Shown: positions 36,121-44,411 of the stretch, piece by piece
Position numbering within the stretch: position 1 is the stretch's first letter
Layout: each line of letters starts with the position of its first letter
Notes under the pieces: model-generated
The model's database searches: none
Seen by the model: the letters and a program-made list of their open reading frames with translations, nothing else
What the model was told of the DNA's origin: nothing
Source of the DNA: an uncultured Eubacterium sp.
Lineage (GTDB): Bacteria; Bacillota; Clostridia; Lachnospirales; Lachnospiraceae
Length of the DNA stretch: 64,000 nucleotides
Assembly: GCA_947088865.1 (NCBI GenBank)
Contig: CAMUHY010000018.1
Location: 1-64,000 of the forward strand
Direction: 5' to 3'
Position numbers and translations under genes: made by a program

Positions 36121-36585
36121 ATGTTTACCATACAAAAATACAATCAACATTATTATAACTGCATCATAGAATTTCTAAAAAAATGCCTGCCACAATCTGG
36201 AAGAAATTTAGACTTAAATGGACGCCATAAAATATATTGTGATATTGATGCATCTTTTGAATATTTTTGGTGTCTGTTTGATAACAATAATATAATTGGT
36301 ACAGCTGCATTAAAAAAACTAAATAATGAACATTGTGAATTAAAATCATTATATCTTTTAGAACAATATCATAAAAAAGGACTTGGATATAGACTTTTGA
36401 AAACAGCCCTATTAAAAGCACAACAAGTAGGTTATAAAAAAATTTATCTTGACACCTTATCCTCAAGCAAAAAAGCCATTTCGTTATATGAAAAAATGGG
36501 ATTTATACAAATTGAACGATACAATACAAATGACAAAGCAGATATATTTATGGTATTAAACCTTGATAAAATCCATGTTTTTTAA
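36121..36585 (+). CDS. GNAT-family N-acetyltransferase
   Basis: 154 residues with a complete GNAT domain: LKSLYLLEQYHKKGLGYRLL is the CoA-binding loop and LDTLSSSKKAISLYEKMGF the C-terminal signature. Probably acts on a small molecule. Lies 37 bases after tam on the same strand. Substrate unknown. Confidence 0.85.
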   Translation: MFTIQKYNQHYYNCIIEFLKKCLPQSGRNLDLNGRHKIYCDIDASFEYFWCLFDNNNIIGTAALKKLNNEHCELKSLYLLEQYHKKGLGYRLLKTALLKAQQVGYKKIYLDTLSSSKKAISLYEKMGFIQIERYNTNDKADIFMVLNLDKIHVF

Positions 36586-36633
36586 CCATAAAAAAGCACC
36601 CAATGTACGCAATAAATACGTTCAACAACACCG

Positions 36634-37716
36634 TTAAAGTTTCCTCAATACCGCATTTCTAAAAAATGAGTCCACAGCTACTTTATATTCATCAAGATGA
36701 TTTGCCTTTTTAATATTTAAAAATTCTCGTTCTTTTACATCAAACGAAGTTCTAAGATACTTCCACACTTCTTTCATCTTGTGACAGGCATTTGTCTCAC
36801 TTTTTAATGTTTCTATATAACCTGCAAGCAGCTCATTTAAAAAGGATTGAAGTCTTTTTATTTCCTGTTTATCCGTCTGACTGCCAAAATTTTCACTTGT
36901 ATTATCACTGTTTCGCTGTATAACATTTTGGTTCACATCATCTTCTATCGGATTGTTTTCTTTTCGTTTCTTATCAAGTTTTTCTTGTTCTGCATTCTGT
37001 CTTATCTGGTCTATCATAAACGGCGCACCTACTAATCCTCTTCCAATCATTACTTTTTCAAGCTCTGGAAAGTTCTGTTCTATGATTTTAAAATTTTCCA
37101 ATGTAAAAATATCGCCATTGTAACATAATGAATTGATACTTTTTTCCATCGCTTTTGAAAATGCTTCTAAATTCGGTGAATGATTATAGTAATCCTTCTG
37201 CACACGCGGGTGTATAATCAACTCTTTCAGTGGATATTGATTATATATTGTAAGTAAATAGTCAAATTCTTCTGCTGATGTTATCCCAATTCTTGTTTTG
37301 ACTGATATATGAATATCCTGTAATTCTTTATCCTTAAAGATTTTATCTAAAAATCGGTCTAATTCATCTGGTTTGGCAAGAAATCCTGCACCGCGAAACT
37401 TGCTTACTACGGTGCCTGAAGGACACCCCATATTTAGGTTGATTTCCTTATATCCCAACTCCAGCAATAATCTTGCACCGCGCAAAAAATACGTATAATC
37501 ATTTGCCATTATCTGTGGAACGGCGTATATACCAATATTGTTTGCAGGGTCTATATCTTCTCGTTCCCTTGATGTATAGCCGCCTGTTTTATTGGGCGAT
37601 ATAAATGGAATAAAATATTTATCAATCATTCCTTTTCCATAATATTTTTCATATGTATTGCGAAAAACATAACCTGTCAGCCCTTCCATCGGAGCCATAT
37701 ATATTTTCTTAATCAA
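36634..37716 (-). CDS. dus: tRNA-dihydrouridine synthase
   Basis: 360 residues. FMN-binding TIM-barrel start MAPMEGLTGYVFRN, NLNMGCPSGTVVSKFRGAGFL with the catalytic Cys, KTRIG, IHPRVQ, YNGDIF and MIGRGL. A hydrophilic insert of about 35 residues (NNPIEDDVNQN... through GSQTDKQE) sits before the C-terminal helical domain, unlike the compact standard proteins. Stop codon overlaps the start region of nothing; its start overlaps the upstream ABC gene by 4 bases. Confidence 0.9.
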   Translation of the reverse strand: MIKKIYMAPMEGLTGYVFRNTYEKYYGKGMIDKYFIPFISPNKTGGYTSREREDIDPANNIGIYAVPQIMANDYTYFLRGARLLLELGYKEINLNMGCPSGTVVSKFRGAGFLAKPDELDRFLDKIFKDKELQDIHISVKTRIGITSAEEFDYLLTIYNQYPLKELIIHPRVQKDYYNHSPNLEAFSKAMEKSINSLCYNGDIFTLENFKIIEQNFPELEKVMIGRGLVGAPFMIDQIRQNAEQEKLDKKRKENNPIEDDVNQNVIQRNSDNTSENFGSQTDKQEIKRLQSFLNELLAGYIETLKSETNACHKMKEVWKYLRTSFDVKEREFLNIKKANHLDEYKVAVDSFFRNAVLRKL

Positions 37717-39527
37717 TCTAATTCAACCTTTCCAGTATAAAGTTCATAGTAACGCCCTCTCCTATCCATAAGCTGCTCATGGGTTCCACGCTCAATAATT
37801 TCACCATGTTCCAAAACCATAATGGATTTAGAATTGCGAATTGTCGAAAGTCGATGAGCAATAACAAGCGTCGTTCTATCCTGCATTAATCGGTCCATTC
37901 CCTCTTGAATTTGACGCTCTGTTATCGTATCTACCGAGCTTGTCGCTTCATCTAATATCAAAACAGGCGCTTTTGACAGAGCTGCTCTCGCTATATTTAA
38001 AAGCTGCCGCTGCCCTTGACTTAAATTTGCACCATCCCCCTCAAGGACTGTGTTATATCCATTGGATAATCTCTTGATAAAATAATCGGCATTTGCCGTC
38101 TTTGCCGCTGCAATCACCTCTTCATCCGTAGCTTCTAATCTTCCATATCGGATATTTTCCATCACTGTCCCTGTAAATAAATGTGTATCTTGCAGTACCA
38201 ACGCAATATTTTCTCTCAACTGTGCTCTATTCATTGTATTAATATCAACACCATCTAAAAAAATACGTCCGCTCCATACATCATAAAACCGATTAATCAG
38301 ATTAGTTATGGTCGTTTTTCCAGCGCCTGTTGAGCCTACAAAGGCAATTTTTTGACCTTTCTTAGCACATAAACTAATATCTTTTAATACAGGCGTATCC
38401 TGCCGATAACCAAAAGTCACATGCTCCATAACAAGCTCTCCAGAAACTTTTTCAACAGAAACACCAGACATATCCTCTGGTTCCATATCCATCACAGCAA
38501 ACACACGCTCTGCCCCCGCCAATGCTGAAAATATAATATTCATCTGCATAGTAATCTCATTGATAGGTCTTGAAAATTGTCTTGCATACGTGACAAAAAT
38601 GGCAAGACCTCCTACATCAAATCCCTTTAAAACACATAATATACCGCCAATTGCCGCTGTAAGCGAATAGTTTGCCTGCCCCAAATTGCCTACGGTCGGA
38701 CCCATAATACCGCCAAAAAACTGCGCTTTTATCTGCTTATCTTTTAAATCATAATTATATTTTCTAAACGTTTCAATCGCTTCTGATTCATGGTTAAACA
38801 CTTTGACAACACGCTGTCCGCTTATCGTCTCTTCGATATAGCCATTGAGCGCGCCAATAGACTGCTGCTGTGCTGCATAATACTTTCTGCTCTTTGAAAC
38901 CAAAAACCGTCCTGTACATACAATCAATGGAATCATCACAAAAGTTATCATGGACAACATAATATTCGTATACACCATCATACTAAATGTTCCAACTAGT
39001 GTCATCACACCAGAAAGCAACTGAACTGCCGTATTATTTAACATTTCCCCCACAACGTCAATATCATTTGTAAAACGGCTCATCAAATCCCCTTTGCTGT
39101 TCTTGTCAAAAAAAGAGATTGGAAGCTTCTGCATATGAATAAATAAATCTTTTCTCAATCGTACCAATGCATCTTGTGATACATAAAGCATTAATTTAGC
39201 CTGAATATACGTAGAAGCAACGCCGCACATATATACTAAAAGCATAATAACAAGCGCTGCAATAAAGCTTTTCATTCCCCCATTTTCATTAAATCCTACA
39301 ATATGCTTATTAATAATCGGTCTTAACATATAGGAAGCCGCAAGACTGCTGACTGTACTTATCACCACGCATCCTAACGCCCCAAACAAAGCCGCTTTTG
39401 TGTTGCTCATATACCGAAACAATCGCAAAATCGTTCCTTTGGTATCCTTTGGTTTTTCTTTTTTCGCACCGCGACTTCTGCCGCCTGTGCCACGCATTGC
39501 TCCTGTCACTCCACCCATTGGCGGCAT
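37713..39527 (-). CDS. ABC exporter, fused membrane and ATPase domains (subunit 2)
   Basis: 604 residues. A Gly/Arg/Lys-rich cytoplasmic N terminus (MPPMGGVTGAMRGTGG) is followed by six transmembrane helices and an ATPase domain with Walker A GSTGAGKTT, the signature LSQGQRQLL, Walker B VLILDEATSSVD and switch HRL. Pairs with the next gene as a heterodimeric multidrug or lipid type exporter. The spacing of 4 bases to its partner implies one operon. Confidence 0.9.
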   Translation of the reverse strand: MPPMGGVTGAMRGTGGRSRGAKKEKPKDTKGTILRLFRYMSNTKAALFGALGCVVISTVSSLAASYMLRPIINKHIVGFNENGGMKSFIAALVIMLLVYMCGVASTYIQAKLMLYVSQDALVRLRKDLFIHMQKLPISFFDKNSKGDLMSRFTNDIDVVGEMLNNTAVQLLSGVMTLVGTFSMMVYTNIMLSMITFVMIPLIVCTGRFLVSKSRKYYAAQQQSIGALNGYIEETISGQRVVKVFNHESEAIETFRKYNYDLKDKQIKAQFFGGIMGPTVGNLGQANYSLTAAIGGILCVLKGFDVGGLAIFVTYARQFSRPINEITMQMNIIFSALAGAERVFAVMDMEPEDMSGVSVEKVSGELVMEHVTFGYRQDTPVLKDISLCAKKGQKIAFVGSTGAGKTTITNLINRFYDVWSGRIFLDGVDINTMNRAQLRENIALVLQDTHLFTGTVMENIRYGRLEATDEEVIAAAKTANADYFIKRLSNGYNTVLEGDGANLSQGQRQLLNIARAALSKAPVLILDEATSSVDTITERQIQEGMDRLMQDRTTLVIAHRLSTIRNSKSIMVLEHGEIIERGTHEQLMDRRGRYYELYTGKVELD

Positions 39528-39531
39528 AATC

Positions 39532-41268
39532 TCACCTCCCTACAACAGCATTTCTAAACTGCACTTCATAAATTTCCTTATAGATTGCACACGATTGCAC
39601 TAATTCATGATGTGTACCAAACCCTGCAATCGTTCCATTGTCTAAAACTAATATTTTATCGGCTTCCATAACGGACGTAATGCGCTGTGCTATAATAATT
39701 TTTGTCATCGACTTATATTTATGATACAATGCCTCCCTTATATAATGCTCCGTAGCTGTGTCAACCGCGCTTGTGGAATCGTCTAAAATTAAAATTTTAG
39801 GCTTTTTAAGCAACGCTCTTGCAATACACAACCGCTGTTTTTGACCGCCTGAAACATTTGTACCGCCCTGTCCTAATTCCGTGTTATAGCCTTCCTTAAA
39901 ATGTTCTATAAATTTATCTGCCTGCGCATTGGAAGCTGCTAACTGAACCTCCTCTTTGCTTGCTTTTTTATCGCCCCACTGCAAATTTTCATATATATTG
40001 CCTGAAAATAATGTATTCTTTTGAAGTACAACGCCTATTCCATCACGAAGATTTTTTAACGCATACTCTCTTACATCAATTCCATCAACAAGGATTGTTC
40101 CTTTATCAATGTCATACAGACGTGGAATTAAGGAAACCAGCGTTGTCTTGCCGCTACCCGTTAAGCCAATAATCCCTAAGGTCTCACCAGCATTTAACAA
40201 AAAACTGATATCATCTAATATCCACTCTTTAGAATCTTTGTAATATTTAAAAGAGACATGCTGAAATTCAATACTTCCCTCTTGAACCAACGCATCTTTT
40301 CTTTTGGCAGTATCATCCGTCAAATCAATCGTTTCATCTAAAACTTCGCTGACACGGCGAAAAGAGGCAATTGCTCTTGCCCAATTAATAAACACCACCG
40401 ACATCATTGTCATGCTTCCCATAATCTGTGTAATATAATTGACAAAAGCAGTCATATCGCCCACTTTCATATCGCCGACAATAATCATATTGCCTCCAAA
40501 CCATACAACCATCACTGTTGTAAGATTTAATGCAAGTGTCATAATGGGCTGATACTTTATCATAATTCCCATAGAGGACATATTTTTTTCTTTTAAATCA
40601 TCATTATAATCATCAAATTTTTGCTCCTCAAAATCATTGCGAACAAATGATTTCACTAGGCGTATATTGACAAGCCCTTCCTGAATACACGAATTTAGGC
40701 GGTCTAAACTATTTTGAAGCCGCTTAAATCTTGGAAATGCTTTTTTCATAATAATAATTATAGATATGCCAAGTATAGGAACAACAATAAGAAAAATACA
40801 TGCAAGCTGCGGGCTTATAACAAATGCCATAATAATAGCCCCTATAAGAATACCCGGCGAGCGAAGACATGCTCTTAATGTCCGCATAATCATATTTTGT
40901 ATCTGTGTAATGTCGTTGGTAAGCCGTGTAATAAGCGAACCTGTGCTAAATTTATCAATATTATTAAAAGAAAATTTTTGTATTTTTTCAAATAAATCCA
41001 TACGCAAATCTGTTCCAAAATTCATAGCGGCATTGGCGGCAAACCATGCTCCTAATGTACCTCCGACTGCCATAATCACAGCGCCCACAACCATACATAA
41101 CCCCATTGTAATAATATAGGGTATATCATGATTTGCAACGCCATTGTTAATTATTTTGGCAAGTAGCCACGGCAGAACCACGTCCCCTATTACTTCTACA
41201 AGCATAAACGATGGACCTAAAATATAATATTTTATGTAAGGTTTGATATATTTTACAAATCTTTTCAT
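39532..41268 (-). CDS. ABC exporter, fused membrane and ATPase domains (subunit 1)
   Basis: 578 residues, six transmembrane helices then ATPase with Walker A GLTGSGKTT, signature VSGGQKQRLC and LILDDSTSAVD. The Walker B glutamate is replaced by Asp (DDSTS), as in the degenerate site of heterodimeric exporters such as BmrCD or TM287/288, whereas the partner keeps DEATS. The start is the ATG at 41268; the upstream in-frame ATG forms part of the SD. Confidence 0.9.
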   Translation of the reverse strand: MKRFVKYIKPYIKYYILGPSFMLVEVIGDVVLPWLLAKIINNGVANHDIPYIITMGLCMVVGAVIMAVGGTLGAWFAANAAMNFGTDLRMDLFEKIQKFSFNNIDKFSTGSLITRLTNDITQIQNMIMRTLRACLRSPGILIGAIIMAFVISPQLACIFLIVVPILGISIIIIMKKAFPRFKRLQNSLDRLNSCIQEGLVNIRLVKSFVRNDFEEQKFDDYNDDLKEKNMSSMGIMIKYQPIMTLALNLTTVMVVWFGGNMIIVGDMKVGDMTAFVNYITQIMGSMTMMSVVFINWARAIASFRRVSEVLDETIDLTDDTAKRKDALVQEGSIEFQHVSFKYYKDSKEWILDDISFLLNAGETLGIIGLTGSGKTTLVSLIPRLYDIDKGTILVDGIDVREYALKNLRDGIGVVLQKNTLFSGNIYENLQWGDKKASKEEVQLAASNAQADKFIEHFKEGYNTELGQGGTNVSGGQKQRLCIARALLKKPKILILDDSTSAVDTATEHYIREALYHKYKSMTKIIIAQRITSVMEADKILVLDNGTIAGFGTHHELVQSCAIYKEIYEVQFRNAVVGR

Positions 41269-41345
41269 TAAAATCTCCATTTCTATACAGCTTTTTGCAC
41301 ATATAAACAGTGAGCCTTAACCTATTGATATTTTTTGGACACAAT
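41269..41345 (-). promoter_or_regulatory. Degenerate copy of the pseudoknot leader upstream of the ABC operon
   Basis: Only the 3' half is recognisable: AAAAAGCTGTATAGAAATGGAGATTTT, aligning with the AAAAGCAGCGCAGAAATGAGGATTTT segment of the intact copies (each written here split by function). No TTTGTGTC stem or complementary loop is present, so this may be a decayed element. Confidence 0.4.
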
Positions 41346-41510
41346 ATAGTAGTCCCACCAGCTATTCAGATATGATTTGAGACAGAAGATAAAACTATAT
41401 TGATTTCAAACTTCCAAATCTATCATAATAATTATAAACTATATTTTTTTACCATGTCAAAGCAAAAAATTTTGTTCAAATAAGATTTTCTTTAAAGAAA
41501 ATTTTTTATC

Positions 41511-41642
41511 TTGTTACTTTTTATAAGATATGATAAAATTTCCTTGAATGTCATTCACAATGAAGACATATCTTAAAAATGCCAATTATTTTTCATGGCG
41601 CAAAAGAACTGACCTTTAAGGCAGTTACTAAGGAGGCACATT
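41511..41642 (+). promoter_or_regulatory. Promoter and structured leader of the ECF transporter gene
   Basis: TTGTTA-N17-TAAAAT (41511-41539) precedes a leader of about 97 bases with three hairpins: ATGTC/GACAT, GCCA/TGGC and AACTG/CAGTT. The last loop contains CCTT, able to pair with AAGG of the SD AAGGAGG. A small vitamin-responsive switch is possible; I do not recognise a known riboswitch consensus. Confidence 0.5.
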
Positions 41643-42278
41643 ATGAAAACAAAACAATTCAACACCAAGTTCTTTGTAGAACTTGCACTGATGATAGCTA
41701 TTATCATCATCATGTCTTTTACCCCACTAGGCTATATTCGACTGCCTGGACTAAGCATTACCTTTTTAACCGTTCCAGTTGCAGTAGGGGCAATTGTCTT
41801 AGGTCCCATAGGCGGACTTATATGCGGCGCTGCATTTGGACTTACCAGCTTTTATCAAGCATTGACAGGCGGTTCTGCTTTTACAGCAACACTTTTAAGT
41901 ATCAATCCTTTAGGTACGGTATTTCTTACCATTGTTCCAAGAACCTTAGAAGGTTTACTTACAGGTCTTATTTTTAAAGCGCTGCACAATAATAAAAAAA
42001 TCCAAAAAATTTCTTATTATATTGCTGCTTTTTGCTGTCCTGTACTAAACACATTATTGTTTATGAGCAGCCTTGTTGTTATCTTTTATCATACAGAATA
42101 CATACAAGGCATGGTAACAAAATTTGGTGCAGCTAATCCATTTCTCTTTGTTGTTGCATTTGTTGGAATACAGGGCGTAATTGAAGCGGGCGTATGTTTT
42201 GTTATCGCCAGCATTATATCAAGAGTATTGTATCCTATCGTCAAAAAAGACCAAATACCTGCTACTGCTAAATCTTAA
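41643..42278 (+). CDS. ECF transporter substrate-binding (S) component
   Basis: 211 residues, six predicted transmembrane helices, typical S-component features: SFTPLGYIRLPGLSITFLTVPVAVGAIVLGP near the N terminus and NPLGTVFLTIVPRTLEGLLTGL centrally. Captures a vitamin and docks on a shared EcfAAT energising module encoded elsewhere. The pattern is nearest, in my reading, to pantothenate-type S components, but the ligand is not assigned. Confidence 0.85.
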   Translation: MKTKQFNTKFFVELALMIAIIIIMSFTPLGYIRLPGLSITFLTVPVAVGAIVLGPIGGLICGAAFGLTSFYQALTGGSAFTATLLSINPLGTVFLTIVPRTLEGLLTGLIFKALHNNKKIQKISYYIAAFCCPVLNTLLFMSSLVVIFYHTEYIQGMVTKFGAANPFLFVVAFVGIQGVIEAGVCFVIASIISRVLYPIVKKDQIPATAKS

Positions 42279-42293
42279 AAAATAGTATTTAAA

Positions 42294-42362
42294 GCGGATA
42301 TTCGCAATTTGCTACGCTGCTTGTTCAAACTATCTAGCTACTTCCTTGATGAGGTTAAATCA
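42294..42362 (+). repeat. Dispersed repeat, copy without hairpin
   Basis: GCGGATATTCGCAATTTGCT through TTGATGAGGTTAAAT matches both flanks of the copy at 23752-23876, which has an additional 60-base palindromic segment in the middle. So either the palindrome inserted there or was lost here. Confidence 0.65.
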
Positions 42363-42435
42363 TACAAAACAACTATTTTTAAAACTATCTTAGAGCTAAG
42401 AAAACAAATAAAATTGCTTTTTTACTCTAAATTGT

Positions 42436-42519
42436 TTGAAAATCACTTTTACATGCTTTATAATATTAACAGCTATATAAGGCTGTCGTATACGCCTTGT
42501 TGCTTTATACGACAGCCTT
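42436..42519 (+). promoter_or_regulatory. Promoter and 5' stem-loop of the DHH gene
   Basis: TTGAAA-N17-TATAAT (42436-42464) is followed within about 10 bases of the expected start by a perfect 14-bp stem AAGGCTGTCGTATA/TATACGACAGCCTT (42479-42492, 42506-42519). No T run follows, so it looks like a 5' mRNA-stabilising or regulatory hairpin, not a terminator. Confidence 0.65.
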
Positions 42520-42576
42520 CAATGTCCTTGGAGAGGGAATTAATAACTACTACTATATTTTGTGAGGAATTTACAT

Positions 42577-43497
42577 ATGCGATTAATAACTCGTTCTGAT
42601 TTTGACGGACTTGCATGTGGAGCTTTATTAAAAGAAGCTGGTATTATCGACACATGGGAGTTTGCACATCCAAAAGATTTACAAGATGGACTTGTAGAAG
42701 TGAATGAAAATGATTGTCTTGCCAATGTACCATATGTTCCAGGCTGCGGACTGTGGTTTGACCATCATTCAAGTGAACATGAAAGAAACCAACTTGCTGG
42801 AAAATATAAAGGTGAAAGTCGTATTGCTCCGTCATGTGCAAGAATTATTTATGAATACTATGGTGGAAAAGAACGTTTCCCACAGTTTGACGATATGATG
42901 ATTGCTGTTGACAAGGTGGACTCTGGCAATCTTACGATTGATGAAGTGATGAATCCTACTGGCTGGATACTTGTCGGATTCCTTATGGACCCGCGCACTG
43001 GCTTGGGAAGATGGAGACAATTTACCATTTCTAATTATCAACTGATGATAAAGTTAATGGATGCATGTCGCACCATGACAACACAAGAAATACTTGCTTT
43101 ACCTGACGTTGTAGAACGTATTGAAATATATAATGAACAGACTGAAAAATTTAAAGAGATGGTTCAAAAATATACACGTGTAGAAGGAAACGTTATTATA
43201 TCCGACTTACGAGGCGTAGACCCTATCTACACTGGCAATCGTTTTATGATATACAGCATGTATCCAGAACAAAATATATCGGCTTGGATTGTAAGCGGAC
43301 GCGGCGGAAAAGGGTGTTCTGCGGCAGTTGGATACAGCATATTAAACCGAACATCAACGGTAGATGTTGGAAGTTTGATGTTAAAATACAATGGCGGCGG
43401 ACATAAAGCCGTTGGAACATGTCAATTTTCTGATGAAAATATGGAAACCGAACTTCCAAAAATGCTTACAGAATTGTGTGCTATGGCAAATAAATAA
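42577..43497 (+). CDS. DHH/DHHA1-family phosphoesterase
   Basis: 306 residues starting MRLITRSDFDGLACG at 42577 (SD GAGG). The DHH domain shows RSDFDG and FDHHSSEH metal motifs and the C-terminal DHHA1 domain YNGGGHKAVGTCQF. Such proteins cleave phosphodiester or phosphoanhydride bonds (oligoribonucleotides, cyclic dinucleotide products, polyphosphate). Which substrate is used here is not clear; length and lack of extra domains exclude GdpP and RecJ. Confidence 0.85.
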   Translation: MRLITRSDFDGLACGALLKEAGIIDTWEFAHPKDLQDGLVEVNENDCLANVPYVPGCGLWFDHHSSEHERNQLAGKYKGESRIAPSCARIIYEYYGGKERFPQFDDMMIAVDKVDSGNLTIDEVMNPTGWILVGFLMDPRTGLGRWRQFTISNYQLMIKLMDACRTMTTQEILALPDVVERIEIYNEQTEKFKEMVQKYTRVEGNVIISDLRGVDPIYTGNRFMIYSMYPEQNISAWIVSGRGGKGCSAAVGYSILNRTSTVDVGSLMLKYNGGGHKAVGTCQFSDENMETELPKMLTELCAMANK

Positions 43498-43509
43498 CAA
43501 TTGATTTTA

Positions 43510-43616
43510 AAGGGGCTGTCGCAAAATAGAATTTTGATTCTATATATAGTAGTTACAATAGTAAAATAAAGCTATATATAAGACTTAAAATTCTTTCTGT
43601 GACAACCCCTTTTTTC
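43510..43616 (+). terminator. Long imperfect hairpin terminator between convergent genes
   Basis: Arms of about 38 bases (GGGGCTGTCGCAAAATAG... from 43512, complement ending ...GTGACAACCCC at 43609) fold almost end to end, followed by T7. Its size suggests a palindromic MITE recruited as terminator. Convergent with the gene ending at 43681. Confidence 0.7.
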
Positions 43617-43680
43617 TTTCCAACATAATATATAAAAAAATAATTTCAATCATTTTCCTATTACAAAATAAAAATCAACT

Positions 43681-44337
43681 TTAACGAACCAATAAACATG
43701 GTAAATTATGAATCCCATAAGCTACTTGCCATATCGCTCCCCATTCTTTTTTATTTTCTAATAAACGCTCCATCTTAAAACATTCCTGTCTGATTGTATC
43801 AATTACTTTCTTTTGATTTTCATCACATTGGTTGTTCCAACCACATTTTTGTATTATGGCATTGGTTGATTGAAATGGAAATACATCAAGATTTTGCTCC
43901 AACTCGACTAACTGCTGCATAAAATGTTCTTTTGTAATTATCCCCTCAATAAAATCAATACAGGCAACAATCCCTTTTATATTATATTCCACACTTTTTA
44001 AACCTTTATGAAAAAACCATGTCTTTGTATGAGTATCTCTATATCCATCCAGTCGAATGTGCATAATACATTCATAACATAATGCACTGACTGCCTGAAG
44101 GGAAATATCCGTTCCATTCTGTACAAGACAAGACGTATATGTCAAGTCCTTTTCATCTAGCTGCCAAAAATTCCTCAATATGTATTGGTTCTCATTACAT
44201 ATCAAAATAAAATCCATCTTTTCTAAATCAACGTCATAATCCATAACATACTCTATTGGTATTTCTGTACTTCCATTTTCGCAAGCTATTTTATATTCTT
44301 TATCTGCAACATAAAAAATGGCAACTTTTTCACGCAT
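43681..44337 (-). CDS. Protein of unknown function, 218 aa
   Basis: Not recognised. A soluble, cysteine-containing protein (Cys in ICNENQY, SCLVQNG, LCYECIMHI, CIDFIEG, KCGW, ECFKMER) without signal peptide or membrane helix. It ends with a helical region (VIDTIRQECFKMERLL). Acidic N-terminal third. Lies 75 bases downstream of the sensor kinase gene on the same strand and could be co-transcribed. Confidence 0.6.
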   Translation of the reverse strand: MREKVAIFYVADKEYKIACENGSTEIPIEYVMDYDVDLEKMDFILICNENQYILRNFWQLDEKDLTYTSCLVQNGTDISLQAVSALCYECIMHIRLDGYRDTHTKTWFFHKGLKSVEYNIKGIVACIDFIEGIITKEHFMQQLVELEQNLDVFPFQSTNAIIQKCGWNNQCDENQKKVIDTIRQECFKMERLLENKKEWGAIWQVAYGIHNLPCLLVR

Positions 44338-44411
44338 ATATCATTTCCTAAAACTTACATTATTTTTATCATGAAAAATATCAACTGTTTTAACCATATG
44401 TTAATTGCTAA

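Noticed and set aside
41590..41642. preQ1 riboswitch upstream of the ECF S component
   Set aside because: Hairpin plus SD pairing is present, but the A-rich tail and conserved loop cytosine of preQ1-I and the longer layout of preQ1-II are missing.
43510..43616. Small RNA gene between convergent genes
   Set aside because: The region is one long imperfect hairpin with a T run and no promoter, so a terminator or MITE explains it.
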